From positions 24,351,346 through 24,415,345 of the forward strand of contig CM020618.1 in the NCBI GenBank assembly GCA_009829735.1: a stretch of DNA of 64,000 nucleotides, read 5' to 3'. Made by a program: the position numbers and the translations under genes. The stretch is from Pyropia yezoensis (taxonomy: Eukaryota > Rhodophyta > Bangiophyceae > Bangiales > Bangiaceae). Positions 1 through 12,200 of the stretch are shown here, piece after piece. Below the pieces are notes generated by a model, which saw nothing but the letters and a program-made list of their open reading frames with translations, was not told the DNA's origin and made no database searches. Numbering within the stretch: position 1 is the stretch's first letter; every line of letters starts with the position of its first letter.

Positions 1-2996
1 GTTACCCGCCAAAGCCGCAATGGTGTTGCTCGCGGCGCTCTTGCTGGGCCGCGTCCCCCGGCGGGAGCTGTGCGACACGTATTTGCTACTAGCGTGGCAG
101 CCCGTATCCGTGGCTACTACGAGGCGCTTCCGGAGGCGTCGCTTTGTGAGCCCGTTGTCCGTCCTGGGTTGGGGGACGGTCCATCTCGCTTCCGCGGCCC
201 AGCAATGCGGTCGATTCTCAAGTTCGCCCTTGGCGCGGGGGGGTGCGGCCTGTCACGCAGCGACCAAGCGGACCTGTGCGGCGTTTTGCTTCAGGTCGAG
301 GCGTCGACGAGCGGCAACGACGGCGCCCCACTCACCGAGGAGATCCCTAATCCGGGTGCGTTTGTTGGCGGTCTCCGCCAGGAGCAGCACCGCATCGTAG
401 CCCGGCTGATTTGGATGGAGGTACCCATTGTGGTGGGCGGCAAAGAGTACTTTTTCTACCACAGGGACCTGTTAGGCGTGGCCATCCATGCCGTGCGGTC
501 GGCCAAGAAGCTGGACTTATTGGGAGGGGCTTTACCGCCGGCCGACGACGGATCTCGTCGGCGTTCGTCGACCCTCAACTCGGACCTGTTCATCAGGGAG
601 GCAGCCGCGATTACGGCCCTTCACGGCCAGCGAGCGCGTCCGCTGTTTGCATCCTTGCACGCCGACGCCGCGGTTGTCTCATGGAGCGGCGCGGCGTACG
701 TGTACCCGATCAGGGCAGAGTTTCCCAGCGTGCTGGACGAGGGCAACCGATGGGCTACCATCGGCTACATCCCTCACATCCCAAAGGCTGTGAGTCGCAC
801 CGCAAAAGCGGTGCTTGCTGTGAGTGACGAACGGAATGACCTGCTGCAGCGTTGCCTGGCTGTCGTCCTCCGTCGCTTCTCGCGCGCCGGTGAGACGGGC
901 GTCCCGGTTCACATTCCCAACCTTGGTACCGCTCTTCTTGTGGCGCGCGTCGGGTCGGTTGTTGTGGACTACTTGGAGGAGCGCAGTATGTACGCGCTTA
1001 TGGGAAGCAAGAGCACATTTCCTTGCACGCATTGTCGTGTTCGGAATGGAGCTTCCTGCGCGCCGGACACGGAAGACGCTGATCCGCGGGACGTCATTCA
1101 GACGCTTGAGGCGCAGCTTGCGGCTGCCGAAAGGCGCCTCGTGGACCCGCGGGCGTCGCTTCGGGGACCTCTCGGGAAGCTGCATAGTGCTTTGGCCTTT
1201 GCCCCAGCACTCGGGAGTATGCACGGGCTCAGCACTGGGAATATGAACTACTTCAACATCGTTTCGTTTGACTTGCTCCACGTATGGAAGCTGGGCGTGC
1301 TGCGTACTTTGGCCCAGCGGATCCCGGGGTTTCTCAAAGCCGTCTGCACTGCTGAGAAGGGCGCTGTTATGGGACCAGTCCAGCGATCGCTGGACGTGCT
1401 CAACCTCCGTGCCTTTGAAATAGGTCGGCGGTGCCGAGTCAAGCCAGTAGCGCCTGGGTATGTTCGAGGGTCTCGATCCGTGGTGGGGTTTTTTAGAGGT
1501 GTAGTCAGACCGGGAAGCCAGCGTCGGCCGCCAGCAGACACTGACGGAGTGTTTCTTTGGCCACCTCGCGGACACTCACTTGACGACTTATCCTGCTTTT
1601 CAGTTGCTTTGTGCCTCCCAAGGAAAAGCAGGCGACGATGACGGGGCGCAGCTGGCGCCACTTTTCTGTCCATTGGCCCCACATTGTCGCTGGACTCGTC
1701 GGACCGGCAGACCCTGCGCGGCTTGTTGCTATGCGTGCTCCTCCTGTGGCTGAGGCTGGCAGCGACGATGCTGAATGCGACGACCACGACGTCTTGAGGC
1801 CTGATGAGGACGAGGAGGTCCATCAGCCTGTCCCCGCCGGTATCTCTATTGGAGCCGGCTCGGCCTACGAGGCACTGTTCGGTGACATCCCTGTGCAAGA
1901 CGCGGTGCAAGACATGTTCTGCCAGGCAGCCAAGCTCGGCGGGCTTTTCATGGGCGACAATCAGGGCGACACGGTCAACACTACTGCGAGTAATGTGACA
2001 GAGATGGTGGATGCCGCGCACAACCTCGGCCGGTGCGCTCAGGTCCTCCTCGGACCAGTTCACACCTCAAAGCTGCACCGGTTGATGAGGCATCTGCGGT
2101 CGGAGTTGGAGCGGCGCGGCAATCTTTGGGAGGGTGACACCAGCCACAATGAATCCCTAAACAAGGTTTGCAAACGCATGTACCAGCGGTCGAACAAGCG
2201 CGGACCGACGCTGGCCTTGCAAATGATGCGCGGGGAGCAGGCGCAGACTGAGGTGCTGCGCGGCATGTCGGACGGCGGCAGTGAGGACGACGACGAATCA
2301 GAGGACGAGGAGCGCGTCGAGCAGCGGAACGCCGTGACGGACTCGCACGCGGAGGACATCCTGGCGGTCCCGCTGAGCGTACTTCACCTGAGCACCCGCG
2401 GTGTGCGTGTCCCGCTAGAGAGTCTCTGTCGTCTAGCTGGGTTGTCGGCCCTCGCCGACCACCTGGAGCTTGACGTATCTGAGACGGTTACGGTGGCCAA
2501 GACACTCAGGTTCTATGCACACTTTGAGTGGGGAGCGGCGCCGCGCATTCAGTTCCTGCGTGCCACAATGTCGTTTAACAACGAGCCGTGGTTTGACCAC
2601 GTCAGGTACCAGGGCGACGACGGCAACGTGCGTTGGGGTCAGGCGCGACTCGTGCTGCGCCAGGTTGGCCGCGCTCGACGCCACTGCGTCGTCGTCAAGC
2701 GTATGCGCGTCGTGGCCCCTCGGATGGGCTGCGTGTTGACGTCGCACGGATGCCAGCGGTTGGCGTGGGACTTTGATTCCGCAGAGAGTTTGTGGCCTGC
2801 ACTGGAAGTGGTGGACGTCAAGCGTCTACTGCGGCTGGAGCAAGTCGCTCGTGACTGGAAGGACTTGGCAGACCGTTGCGGCATGGACGTTATGCCGTCC
2901 AAGCAAAAGATCTCCCGTGAGGAGAATAGGAGTGCGCGATTCTTCGTGAACGCTTTCTACCCTTGGACATCGCGCAAAGCCGTCGGTGACATCTGA
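1..2996 (+). CDS. Plavaka-like (CMC superfamily) DNA transposase, 5' end outside window
   Basis: Two exons, 1..1457 and 1604..2996. The 146-bp intron has a GTATGT donor and TTTTCAG acceptor, and its phase joins the two frames exactly, giving at least 949 codons. Exon 1 is open to the first base, so the true start lies upstream. Around residue 220 the protein reads HADAAVVSWSGAAYVYPI, then a GYIP segment, as in the Plavaka core; a CxxC cysteine cluster (CTHCRVRNGASC) follows near residue 342. Exon 2 carries WEGDTSHNESL near residue 660 and an acidic stretch (about 710-730). The likely role is cut-and-paste transposition. The family call rests on the remembered core pattern. I saw no terminal inverted repeats. 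The frame looks intact within the window. Confidence 0.6.
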
Positions 2997-4744
2997 TGCG
3001 TCGCGCCGGTGAAAGGCGGTGGCACTGCGGAGTTGGCGAGAAGGGCGTGCTACGTTTGTTCTCATGGTGCGAGAAGAGAGTGGATAGAGATAGCTCATTT
3101 TTGCAGTGCTGCTGGTCCCGTGCCGTGAGCAGCGATGCCGCCGCCGCCTTAGTCGATCATTGACGCTGAAGGGTTCACCCTGCACTGTCAGGTCGCGCAA
3201 TCCTTATCCCGCAATGACTCGCCTGAGCGCTCTGGAAACCACAGCGGGGGGCCGCCACGGCCACACAAAGCAGACACGACTATCAGACGCAAGAAAAAGA
3301 GCGCCTCAGGCAAAGTTCCGCGCCACAACACGGGGATAGGGAGGGCAACGACCTTTTGCAACATACACGCAGAGCCGCGCCGAAAACCGTCGAGCGAGAG
3401 GGACGCCGCCACAGGCAAATCGCCACGCCAGCACCGCGGTAAAAGAAGGTTGGGGGGGGGCTTGCCAAGGCCACGCAAAGCAGCCTCTACCACCAGCCAC
3501 ACGGGAGGCGCGGAATTGGCGCCGTTAAGGCAAGTCACGACGATAAGCACCGAGGTAGATGCGAGAGAGCACGGGCTCCCACAGGCACGCCGCACCGCCA
3601 CGATAGACAGCGAGACGAGGAGCGCGGGGGAGGCGCAAGAAGAATGGCACTGCCGCGGCTGGGGCAGCGGTGTCACGATGAGCAACACTACGAACGCGCC
3701 GGCAGCGGCGCCCACACAGCAACATCACGTCGCCATGGCGCCCGCGCCATGAGAAGGGTAGGGGCGGCGACCCCGTAGCCAAGCCGCTGCCGAGACGGTT
3801 GCGACGCCACCGCTATGGCTGCACCTCCGATGGCACAGCCCCACTGCCGTCGCTGCAGCAGTGCCGCAATACCGGACAATGCCGTTGACGCGGCTCTACC
3901 GCCGCACTGCCGTCTCTGAGACCACACCGTGGTGCCTACGGTAGCGCCGACATGAAGGACCTTGCGGTGGACGCGGCGGCAGCGGCAGCCTGGCGGGCAC
4001 TCCAGGCCGCTACGGCAAAGAGCGCCAAGGGAAGGACGGGGGTGCGCCCCCGCGGCCGCGCTTCTGCCGATACGGCGGCGACGCAATGAAAAGCGACGGG
4101 GCAGAAGCGGTGGCAGTGGCGCGCGCAAAGCCGCACCACGCCGCCAACAGCCACATGGCGAGGGCGAGCGCGTGGCTGCTCCGGTGACGCCGTGACCATG
4201 CGCAGGGAGGTGGACACGACGGCGTCAGCGCCGCCACAGCCACACTGTGCCGGCTGGACTAACATTGAGATAGGAAGGGCGGGAGCGACGCCTTGACGGC
4301 GAAGAGCGGGGTCGGAAGGCGGGGGTGACTCGCAGGGCGAGCCTGGCAAGGCTAATACGTCATTCACGGCTTAATAGCAGTTAAGGGGCTACGCTCCCGC
4401 GACAGCACGGAGGTCGACTGCTCATTGGCTGCCGGTGATAGGGACATACAGGAAAGTATGCAGAGACACACGGGATCGTGGCGCATGCTAGCCTCTTTCC
4501 GTTTCTCAGACGCGAGGTCTCACCGAAAAGCGGCGAGGCGTGCACGGGAGAGTCCCGGCATGTGTCCGGTGGTCAACCCCAGGACGAAAATCCGGTAGTT
4601 TACGGGGTTTTGAATGTGCAGGCTTGTCCGGCCAGTAGTCTTATTGTCACTTCCTGTGACGAAGGGGGTGGCGGGTGTGGGTGGTGGCAAGTCGGGGGAA
4701 GCGCACTGTGCTTGGATAAACTAGGCCCCCCCCCCCCCCCCCCG
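2997..4744. other. Intergenic, no gene recognised
   Basis: Many short overlapping ORFs occur on both strands, none with a recognisable protein and none with homologous-looking composition. GC-rich, with scattered near-repeats such as GGCCACRCAAAGCAG near 3260 and 3470. It may include the 3' part of the transposon upstream, but I see no terminal repeat. Confidence 0.5.
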
Positions 4745-4833
4745 AGAGAGGGGTGACGACGCCAACGGCTCATCCCCCGTCGACGCTTTGTCGGCGTGGG
4801 CAGCAAGCGTCCCCCCCCCCCCCCCCCCCCCTT

Positions 4834-4864
<31 letters not shown>

Positions 4865-7330
4865 CCCCCCCCCCGTCGGCCGTCGGCCCCTTGCGCTGCG
4901 CGCCGTGGCGTGGCGGCGGCCGCGACGCTGCTGCCGCGGGAGCGCGCGGCGGCAGCGTGGCCGCCCCGCGCCCCCCCCCCGCCAGTGGCGTGACGGCACG
5001 CCGCAACGTGGTCGCACCGAGGCGCCCACCGCCAGCGGGAAAGGGGCAGGGGGGGGGGGGGTGGGGGGGGGAAGGCCGCCACCGCCACCGCCGCCGCCGC
5101 TGCCGGCGGTGGTGCTGCCACTCGCCACGGGGCCGGCCGCCACCTCCACCACCACCCGACGACCACCCACCACCACCACCCCACCACCCCCACCACCACC
5201 ACCCCCACCACCACCCCACCCCCACCACCCCACCACCACCACCCCACCACCCCCACCACTACCACCACCAACGACAAACAACCACCGCCGTCAACTGACC
5301 GAGCTGCCCATGGGCACGTGATCCCCTCCCCCCCCCCCCCCCCCACCACCCCACCCCCCCCCCCCCACTCGCCGCCCCCCACCCACCCACACACACCGCC
5401 CCCAAATCCATCACCCGTCCGCCCCCCCCCCCCCTCCCCCCCCCCTCCACCCCCCCACCCTGCCCTGCGCGATGCTTTTTTTTTTTTTTTTTTCTCTTTT
5501 TTTCCTCCCAGACGCTTTCGCTGACCGCCGTGCTGACCTGAGGCGCCCCCCCCCCCCCCCCCGTTCCCCCGAGTGGGAAGAGGGGGGGGGGGGGGGAGGG
5601 AGGGGGGGAGGGGGGGGGACGTTTGCGGCCCACGCCGACAAAGCGTCGAGGGGGGATGAGCCGTTGGCGTCGTCACCCCTCTCTCTCTCTCCCTTCCCCC
5701 CCGCACCGCACCCCCACCCCCCCCGACCTCACCTCATCCCACCTCCCATTCCCCCCCCCCCCCCCCCCCCTCCCGCTCCCGCACTCCTCCCCACCCCACC
5801 CCACCCCACCCACCCCACCCCACCCCACCCCGTTGCCGCCGTCCCCCCGCCACGTCTGCGCTCTGCCACGACGCCGGGACACTGACGGCCCGCTTCCGGT
5901 GCCGTGGTGCGGGAGGACCGGTGGGGGTTGTGGGGTGGAGGCCCGCCCGCCATCCCCCTCCCCCCGACCCCCCCCCCCCCCCCCGCCCCCCCCCCCCCGT
6001 CTCTGCTGTGCACCCCCTGGTCCCGACGCGAGGGCGGGGGAGGTGGACACCACACACACGTGCCTACCCACACGCACCATGAGCCCCGCGCCGCGTGCTG
6101 CCGCCGCCCCGTGCGTGCCACCACCGCCCGCCCGCCGCGCGCCGTGTGCGTGGTCGGCCGCTGACGCTGGCACGCCGGCGGCGGCATCAGTGGCGGCGGT
6201 GGTGGCGGCAGAGGCGGCGGCGGCGGCGGCGGCGGCAGCGGCAGCGGCAGCGGCAGCGGCGGCGGCGGCGGCGGTGGCGGTGGTGGTGGCGGCGGCGGCG
6301 GCGGTGGTGGTGGTGGTGGTGGGGGTGGTGGTGGGGGTGTGGTTGTGGATGGGGAAGGGGCGGGGGGGGGGGTGTGAAGGGGGCGCCCCCCCCCCCCCCC
6401 CCCCCCCCAACCTCCCACCCCCCCCCCCACCTCTCTCCGTCTACCAGCAGAGGCAGACAGAAGATGGGAGCCGAGGGAGCCACCGTACCCGCGCGCGGGC
6501 CCATGGACTGGGGGGAGGGGGGCGCAGTACCCGATGGCCGGGGGTGGGGGGGCACCCGTTTTTTTCTCGGCCGCGCCGCCCACCCCCCTGCTGGCGGCAT
6601 GGGCCGCGCGCAGGGGGTGAGCGGCGGCGGCTGGGGGGGGGGGGGGGGGGGGATGGCGTTGGGGCTCTGCTTGGCCGCTGCCGCTGGGCCGGCGGGGCGG
6701 CGGCGACGGCCCGCGCTGGGCGTCCCGACCGTCTCCCTCCCAGCGCCCCCCCCCTACTTGATGGCGTGCCGCCGTTGGGCGGCGGCGCCGTCACCCCCGG
6801 CGCCCGTCTGTCTGCCGGTGGCTCCCAACAACCTCGCGCGGCAACGTCAGCAGCAGCGGCAGGGGGACGGCCCCGCATCTTGGAGGAGCCGCCCGCTTGG
6901 TAGCCCCTGGCCGCCGCGCCTTCCCCCCCCACCCCTCCACTTCACCCCCCCCTCCCTCCCCGCCCATCTGCGCGCCCCCCCTCGCCTCCCCCCCTCACCC
7001 CACCCCCACCCCCACCCCACCACCCCTGCCCACCCCCCTCACCTCACCCCCTCTCCCCCCACCGCTGGTGGATACGACCCAGCCGCCGACTTCCTTTTCT
7101 TCCCCGCCCCCGCGCTTCCGAGTGTGTCTTCTACGGCCGCCCCACAGCCTCCCACCGGCAGCCGCTCCCCGCCGCTCGCCTCGTCGACGCCTGCTGGCCT
7201 TCGCGTGAGGGGCCCCTGCACCATTGTACGCACTTTCTTCTCCTTCCCCCCCCTTGCCCCTGCCCCCCCCTCCCCGCCCGCCCCCCCCCCCCCCCCCCCC
7301 CCCCCCGGCGGACTTCCACCCTTGGTGTGC
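4725..7330. repeat. Extreme homopolymer and microsatellite tract (poly-C, poly-G, CCACC, CCCCA, GGC)
   Basis: Runs of 10 to over 25 C or G recur throughout. There is a CCACC-type tract at about 5138-5275, a CCCCA tract at about 5788-5834 and a GGC/GCA/GGT tract at about 6205-6330. Apparent long ORFs here encode only poly-Pro, Gly, Arg or Ala and occur in several frames at once, so I do not call genes. Homopolymer lengths are probably unreliable. Confidence 0.85.
4745..5683. repeat. Inverted repeat, 74-bp arms around a poly-C/CCACC core
   Basis: The left arm (about 4745-4818) reads GAGAGGGGTGACGACGCC at its outer end, and the right arm (about 5611-5683) is its reverse complement, ending GTCACCCCTCTC. 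Over roughly 70 bases I count three or four mismatches. The 790 bases between hold homopolymers and CCACC/CCCCA microsatellite. A MITE-like or palindromic element is possible, but the low-complexity flanks hide any target duplication. Confidence 0.7.
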
Positions 7331-7387
7331 TGTGTCGGCCGCCGCTCGTCATCCCCTACCGACGCTGCCGCTGCCGCTGTGCTCGCT

Positions 7388-7445
7388 GACTACGACGACG
7401 AGGAAAGAGAGAGAGTGAGAGAGAGAGAGAGACAGACAGACAGCG
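7388..7445. repeat. GA/GACA microsatellite
   Basis: GAGAGAGA followed by GACAGACAGACAG. It lies about 70 bases upstream of the start codon of the LPMO-like gene, probably in its 5' untranslated region or promoter. Confidence 0.7.
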
Positions 7446-7512
7446 AGTGGAGCGTTGCGGTTGGGACGGCTCGGCGGTGGCCGCGTCGTTGCGGTCTGGC
7501 CTGACGACGACC

Positions 7513-9210
7513 ATGGCCGCGTGGTGCGCGCCCGCCTCCTGGCGGCGGATGGGGCGGTTGGCGCTAGCCGCCGCGTCAGCGGCGGCGGCACTCGCGGCGG
7601 TACCGGCGCTCCCATCGGCTTGGGCCCATTCGTACGTTGGTCGCAGTCGGACAGTTGGGGAAGCGGCTGTGGCGGGGGGGGGCGCGCGTGGAGGGTGGGC
7701 CATGTTTTGGGCTGGTGGGGGTGGAGGGGGGGAGGATGACGCGAGGAGCACGCGTCGACGGCGATGATGCGCGAGCTTCCAGCCACTGGGCGTGACGCGG
7801 TACGGACGTGGACGTGGCGGCCCAGACTGGCCACTATGAGCAAGGAGTGGCGGATGCCCTGTCTTGGCAGCCTCACTCCTTGCCTGGAGCTCCCCGTGCG
7901 GTGGTCCTAACAGCCCACGCCCCTTGCTCTTGCGCTCTCCCGTTCGTTGCTTGGCGACTCCCCCTCGGTCACTCCCCCCTGTCTTGTTCTTGTGCCGCGC
8001 ACCCATCCACAGATACTTGTCCGTGCCGGTGCCAATGTCCCGGATGACAGCATGCCGGGTGGGCGGCTGGGATGGCTGGGCAAATGACTGCCCCGGACCA
8101 TGCCCCAACGCAGACTACCGGGAAGACGCAGGCCCGACCAACCCGTCGGCCACCTACCGACGCGGCGAGTCGTACGAGATTGAGTACACACGCAACAACC
8201 ACTTTGGTGGCTTCCGCCGCTTCACCCTCGTGCCCGTCAAGCAAATGTGGGACGGGCGGGTGCACCAGGCCAACGCCTTTTCCTACGCCTGCTGGTCCCG
8301 CGGCGAGTTTGAGTGCTCCATGGAGAACCAATACCGCAGCTGCTGGTACGACATGGATTCGAGGGCGTACAAGGACTGGATTACCATCCCGGCGATCTTT
8401 CCCGACGGGGACTATGTGCTCGGCTACGCGTGGTACGGGGGTGGGGAGCGGTTTGGCAACTTTGGCGACTACTATGACTGCGCGTACGTGCGCGTCGAGG
8501 GCGGCGCGCCACTAGTGGCCGAGGCGACGCCCACCTTTACGTCGGGCGAGTCGAATGGCAACAATGATGGCAAGTGCGAGGCGACGGTCAACGACCTGGG
8601 CATCTGCCGGGTGGAGCCGTGCATCGCGCCAAGCGGTGAGAAGGGGTACTACACCAAGCGGATGAAGCCAGCCCAGTTTGACGGCGTCACCCCGCCGCCC
8701 ATCAAGTCGTCGTCCATCCAGGTGGACAACCGCGCCGACGTGGACGCGGTGGGCGAGGAGCTGCGGGGCCTCCAAAAGTACACCCAGTCGGGCCTGACGT
8801 CCAAGGAGGATGTCAAGGGCGCGTTGGTGCTGGGCAGGATGAAGCTGTTGGAGGTGGCGAGCCGCCGGGAGGTGCCCAACGTACACCGGCCGGTCGACTG
8901 GACTGGCAAGGGCCCCCTGACCATCGAGGTGGAGGCGTTTGGCCCCGTCTCGTACGTGGAATTTCTCGTCAATGGCCGCCGCTCGTCCTACAGGGACTAC
9001 ACCGCGCCCTACACCATTGCCGGGGACTTTAAGGACCCTACCGTGGACATGTACTACCCATGGATGTTCCACTACAAGAACAAGAACGTGCGGGTCACGG
9101 CGCACGCGGTCGGGCCTGGCAAGGCCGAGGCGTGGAAGATCTTGGACCTGGTCATTTATGACAAGAACAGGGGAGACTGGAACCGGGGTCACCCAGGCGT
9201 GGGTCACTAA
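7513..9210 (+). CDS. Secreted LPMO-like copper-dependent polysaccharide oxygenase
   Basis: Two exons, 7513..7631 and 8013..9210, with a GTACGT donor, CCACAG acceptor and matching phase, giving 438 aa. Exon 1 encodes a signal peptide ending PSAWA, followed by His. The serine codon after it is split by the intron, so the mature protein starts HSYLSVPVPMSR. Lytic polysaccharide monooxygenases bind copper through an N-terminal His, a second His (candidate in NNHFGGFRRFTLVP) and an axial aromatic residue (candidate in DYYDCAYVRV). IPAIFPDGDYVLGYAWY and many cysteines fit the fold. After a linker, a second module (about residues 335-430) contains VEFLVNG and APYTIAGDF and resembles an Ig-like or carbohydrate-binding domain. 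The substrate is unknown. An AATAAA lies at 9269. I cannot assign a CAZy family. Confidence 0.7.
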
Positions 9211-12200
9211 ACGTGAGCCAGAGTGCGGAGGACAAGAAGAGTCGTCACGAAAAAAAAAAAAAAGCTTGAATAAAAAACCCACAACCACCGCAACCACCAC
9301 GGCACGGTCACAACTAAATATCATTCGAAGAGCACCCCGAGAATGGACAAAGACAGGCACATAAAAACGCGGATGGCACCTCTGCTCACACGTCGTCCCA
9401 TCGACGCACCGGCCAGCGCTGGCGTCTCGACAAGACCCTGTGGCAGTTGCCACTCGTCCCTTGTCCTTCCCGCACTCCCCACAGCCCCTTTCCGTTTCAG
9501 ACCGACACACAGGGGAGTGGGGCAGCGTCCGTGGCGCTTGCGTGCCCCTCCTATCTTCTGCATCCTTCCGTCGCGTCCACTGCCGGCCACCCCCTCGACC
9601 CCCTCGACCGTGCGTCAGTCAACACGCCCCGTCGCTTCATCCACGCACGACTCTTCAGTAACAACGGCAGCGACACATCCCCGCGGGTGGCTGTAACATG
9701 GCGACAGTTGCCCGTGTCGGCAAAGGACGGGAGGGTGGGGGACGGTCTGACGAGAGCAGTAGCTGGGGCGGACGGCGCGGACTGGCGTGTCTTAAGGCCT
9801 CCCGGGCGGTCTGCTCGCCTAGAGCGCTCCTCACCGACATGTGCACGGTGGGGTCTTGCCGTCGGTGGGGGAGGCCACCGCCGTTGCTAAACTTTAGGGA
9901 GGGGAAGGGGGCGTGGTTGGGGGCGGGTGGGGTGCGGAGGTGCTCTGGGGGAAAGGGGTACCAAGGAGAGGTGCACACCTGCCAGGAAAGCGGCGCGCGT
10001 GTCGTCATCCCCGCTCCCCTCCTCCCCCCTCTCTCCCATCTCCTTCCCTGGACGTTCGCTCCTCGCCCTCTTTCCACATGTCCCTCCGCAAGCCTTGTGA
10101 GTTGGGGGGGGGGTGGGGGATGGGGAGTGGGGGGAGGGTGGTTGCTATTGTCGCTCGCCACTACTCCCTCCCTCCTAGACCCCCACACGCGGCCCCGGGC
10201 GGCGGCACGCCGCCCACTGCCGTCGAGCCGACTGCTGCCACCGCCGCCGCTGGCACAGCCCTGTCCCTGTCGGAAAAATTCCGCCGCGCGGCGGCAGCCG
10301 TCGCGGGCCCCCCGCGGCAGGTGGGTGGCACAGCGGGACAGGGAGACGGCCTGACCTTTGCCACCACGCCACCCCCCCCTCCCCGCGCCGACCCCCCTCC
10401 GGCAGCGCCACTGCCGCCACCGCCGCTGCAGCCGCCACCGCCGGCCACCGACGGCAGCACACCGTACAAAGCGCCGCGGCGGGGGGCAGCCGGTGGCGCC
10501 GCCCCGCCTCCTCCTCCGCCCTAGCGGCGCAAAGCACACCTTACTTCCCCCCCTGCACCATGCGGGTGCGCCAGTGTGGCAGTGTTCCCGACCGACGCGG
10601 GGCTGTTTTTCTCTTCTTTTTTTTCTCTCCCGTAGACGCTGCATGCCGCGGGCGCGCCGCCGGGGAGCCGCCCATCGTCGTCACCCTCCCCCCTTCCCCT
10701 GCCCCCCGGGTCTGCCGCCACGGCAGCGCGCCCTCGCGGGACGGCGGCGCCATGTCTACGCACCTGAGCCTAGACATGCTGCTCGGGCTGGCACCACCAC
10801 CTCCACCCCCCCCCCCCCTTCTGCCCTCTCGCCGCCCCCGTCGCCGCCTCCGCCGCCGCCACCGACGCCACCCCCACCGCCGCCGCGTTTGCTGTCGAGG
10901 GGTCGGGGCGGCGGGGCTGTTCCGGCCCCCACCCCCCCCCCCTGTGGTCGACAACCTCTCTTTTGCTCCCAACCACCACCCCTCCTGGGCGAGTGGGCGG
11001 GGGCGGACGGCGGCTCGCCAGCAACGCACCCGTCCGCCCCAAACGGGGCCTTGTGCCCCCCGCTGGCCGCCGCGGCTCGCGGCAAGAGCGACAGCAGTGG
11101 CGGCGGAGGCGGCTGTGGCGGCGGCGGCAGCGGTGGTGGTGACGGCGGCGGTGGTGGTGGCGGCAGAGGCGACGATGACGCGACTAGCGTCGCTGCGGCT
11201 GGCATCTCCCGCGGCGGGTGACCCGACGGCGGCCTGGGCGGGCACGACACGGCGACCTCCTGGGGGGGCCCCGCGGGGCCGACCTACTGGCCGTGACCCT
11301 TTCCGTTCCTGGGGCGGGACGACCCCCGGGGGGGGGGGGGGGGGGGGGCTCCCGCGGCGGCATGCGTGGTGGCGGCATGAGCAGCGGCGGCTTTTCGGCG
11401 CCACCCTCCCCCACGTGCGGGGGGCGGTAGCCGTGGCGGCAGCCGCGCGGGCATTGGCGGCAGCGGTGGCGGCGGCAGCAGCAGCACTGGCGGGCGGGGC
11501 GGCGGTGGGAGCCGCTCGCCGCCCGCCGACTGGCTGTCCAACGTGTCCTCAACGGCGCCCGCACCCCCGCCGTCGCCCCACGGGGCAGGAGGGCGGCGGC
11601 CGCCGCGGTAAAATTCCCCCGTCGACACCAGGCGCCCGCGGCGTCGTGGGGGCACTCGCTGCAGTGGGCAGCGCCGCGGTGGCCGCCGACACGGCGGCCG
11701 CAGAAGCCACCGCCACTTCCAGTTGTGTCCCTTGCTCAAAAGGGGGGGCGCTGAGCTGCGCTCTCGGTGGAGACCTCGGGGGGCTGCTGCCGCTCCTGCT
11801 GTCACGGCCAGACGACGGCGGCGGCAGTGGCAGCTGTGGCACGGGGGATTGGGGAGGGCGGCGGTGGCAACGGGCCCGTTGGGGCGTGGTCCCCACGGGC
11901 GGTCTTATAGCCGCCCCCGCGGGGTGGAGTGGAGGGTGGCAACAGAGTGTCAGTGGCCCCCACCTTGACGGGGGCCGCCACCCACGCGGCAGCGTCGGCG
12001 CCACCGCAACCGGTGCCACCGCGGTGGCAGCAGCGTTGCCTGCCGCAATACGGGCGGTTGCCACGGCGGCGGGGCGGCGGCTGGGGCGGCCGCCTCCTTG
12101 CCAGCATTGGCAGTGGCAATGGCCATGACGCTGCCGCCGCCGTCGCCACCACCACCACCACCACCACCCCCACGCCTACCAGCACTGACGGGCTGCCGGT

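Noticed and set aside
7640-8050. Alternative intron of the LPMO-like gene (GTCGCA donor, GATGACAG acceptor).
   Set aside because: It is phase-compatible, but GTACGT at 7632 with the CCACAG acceptor matches the local consensus and gives the better N-terminus.
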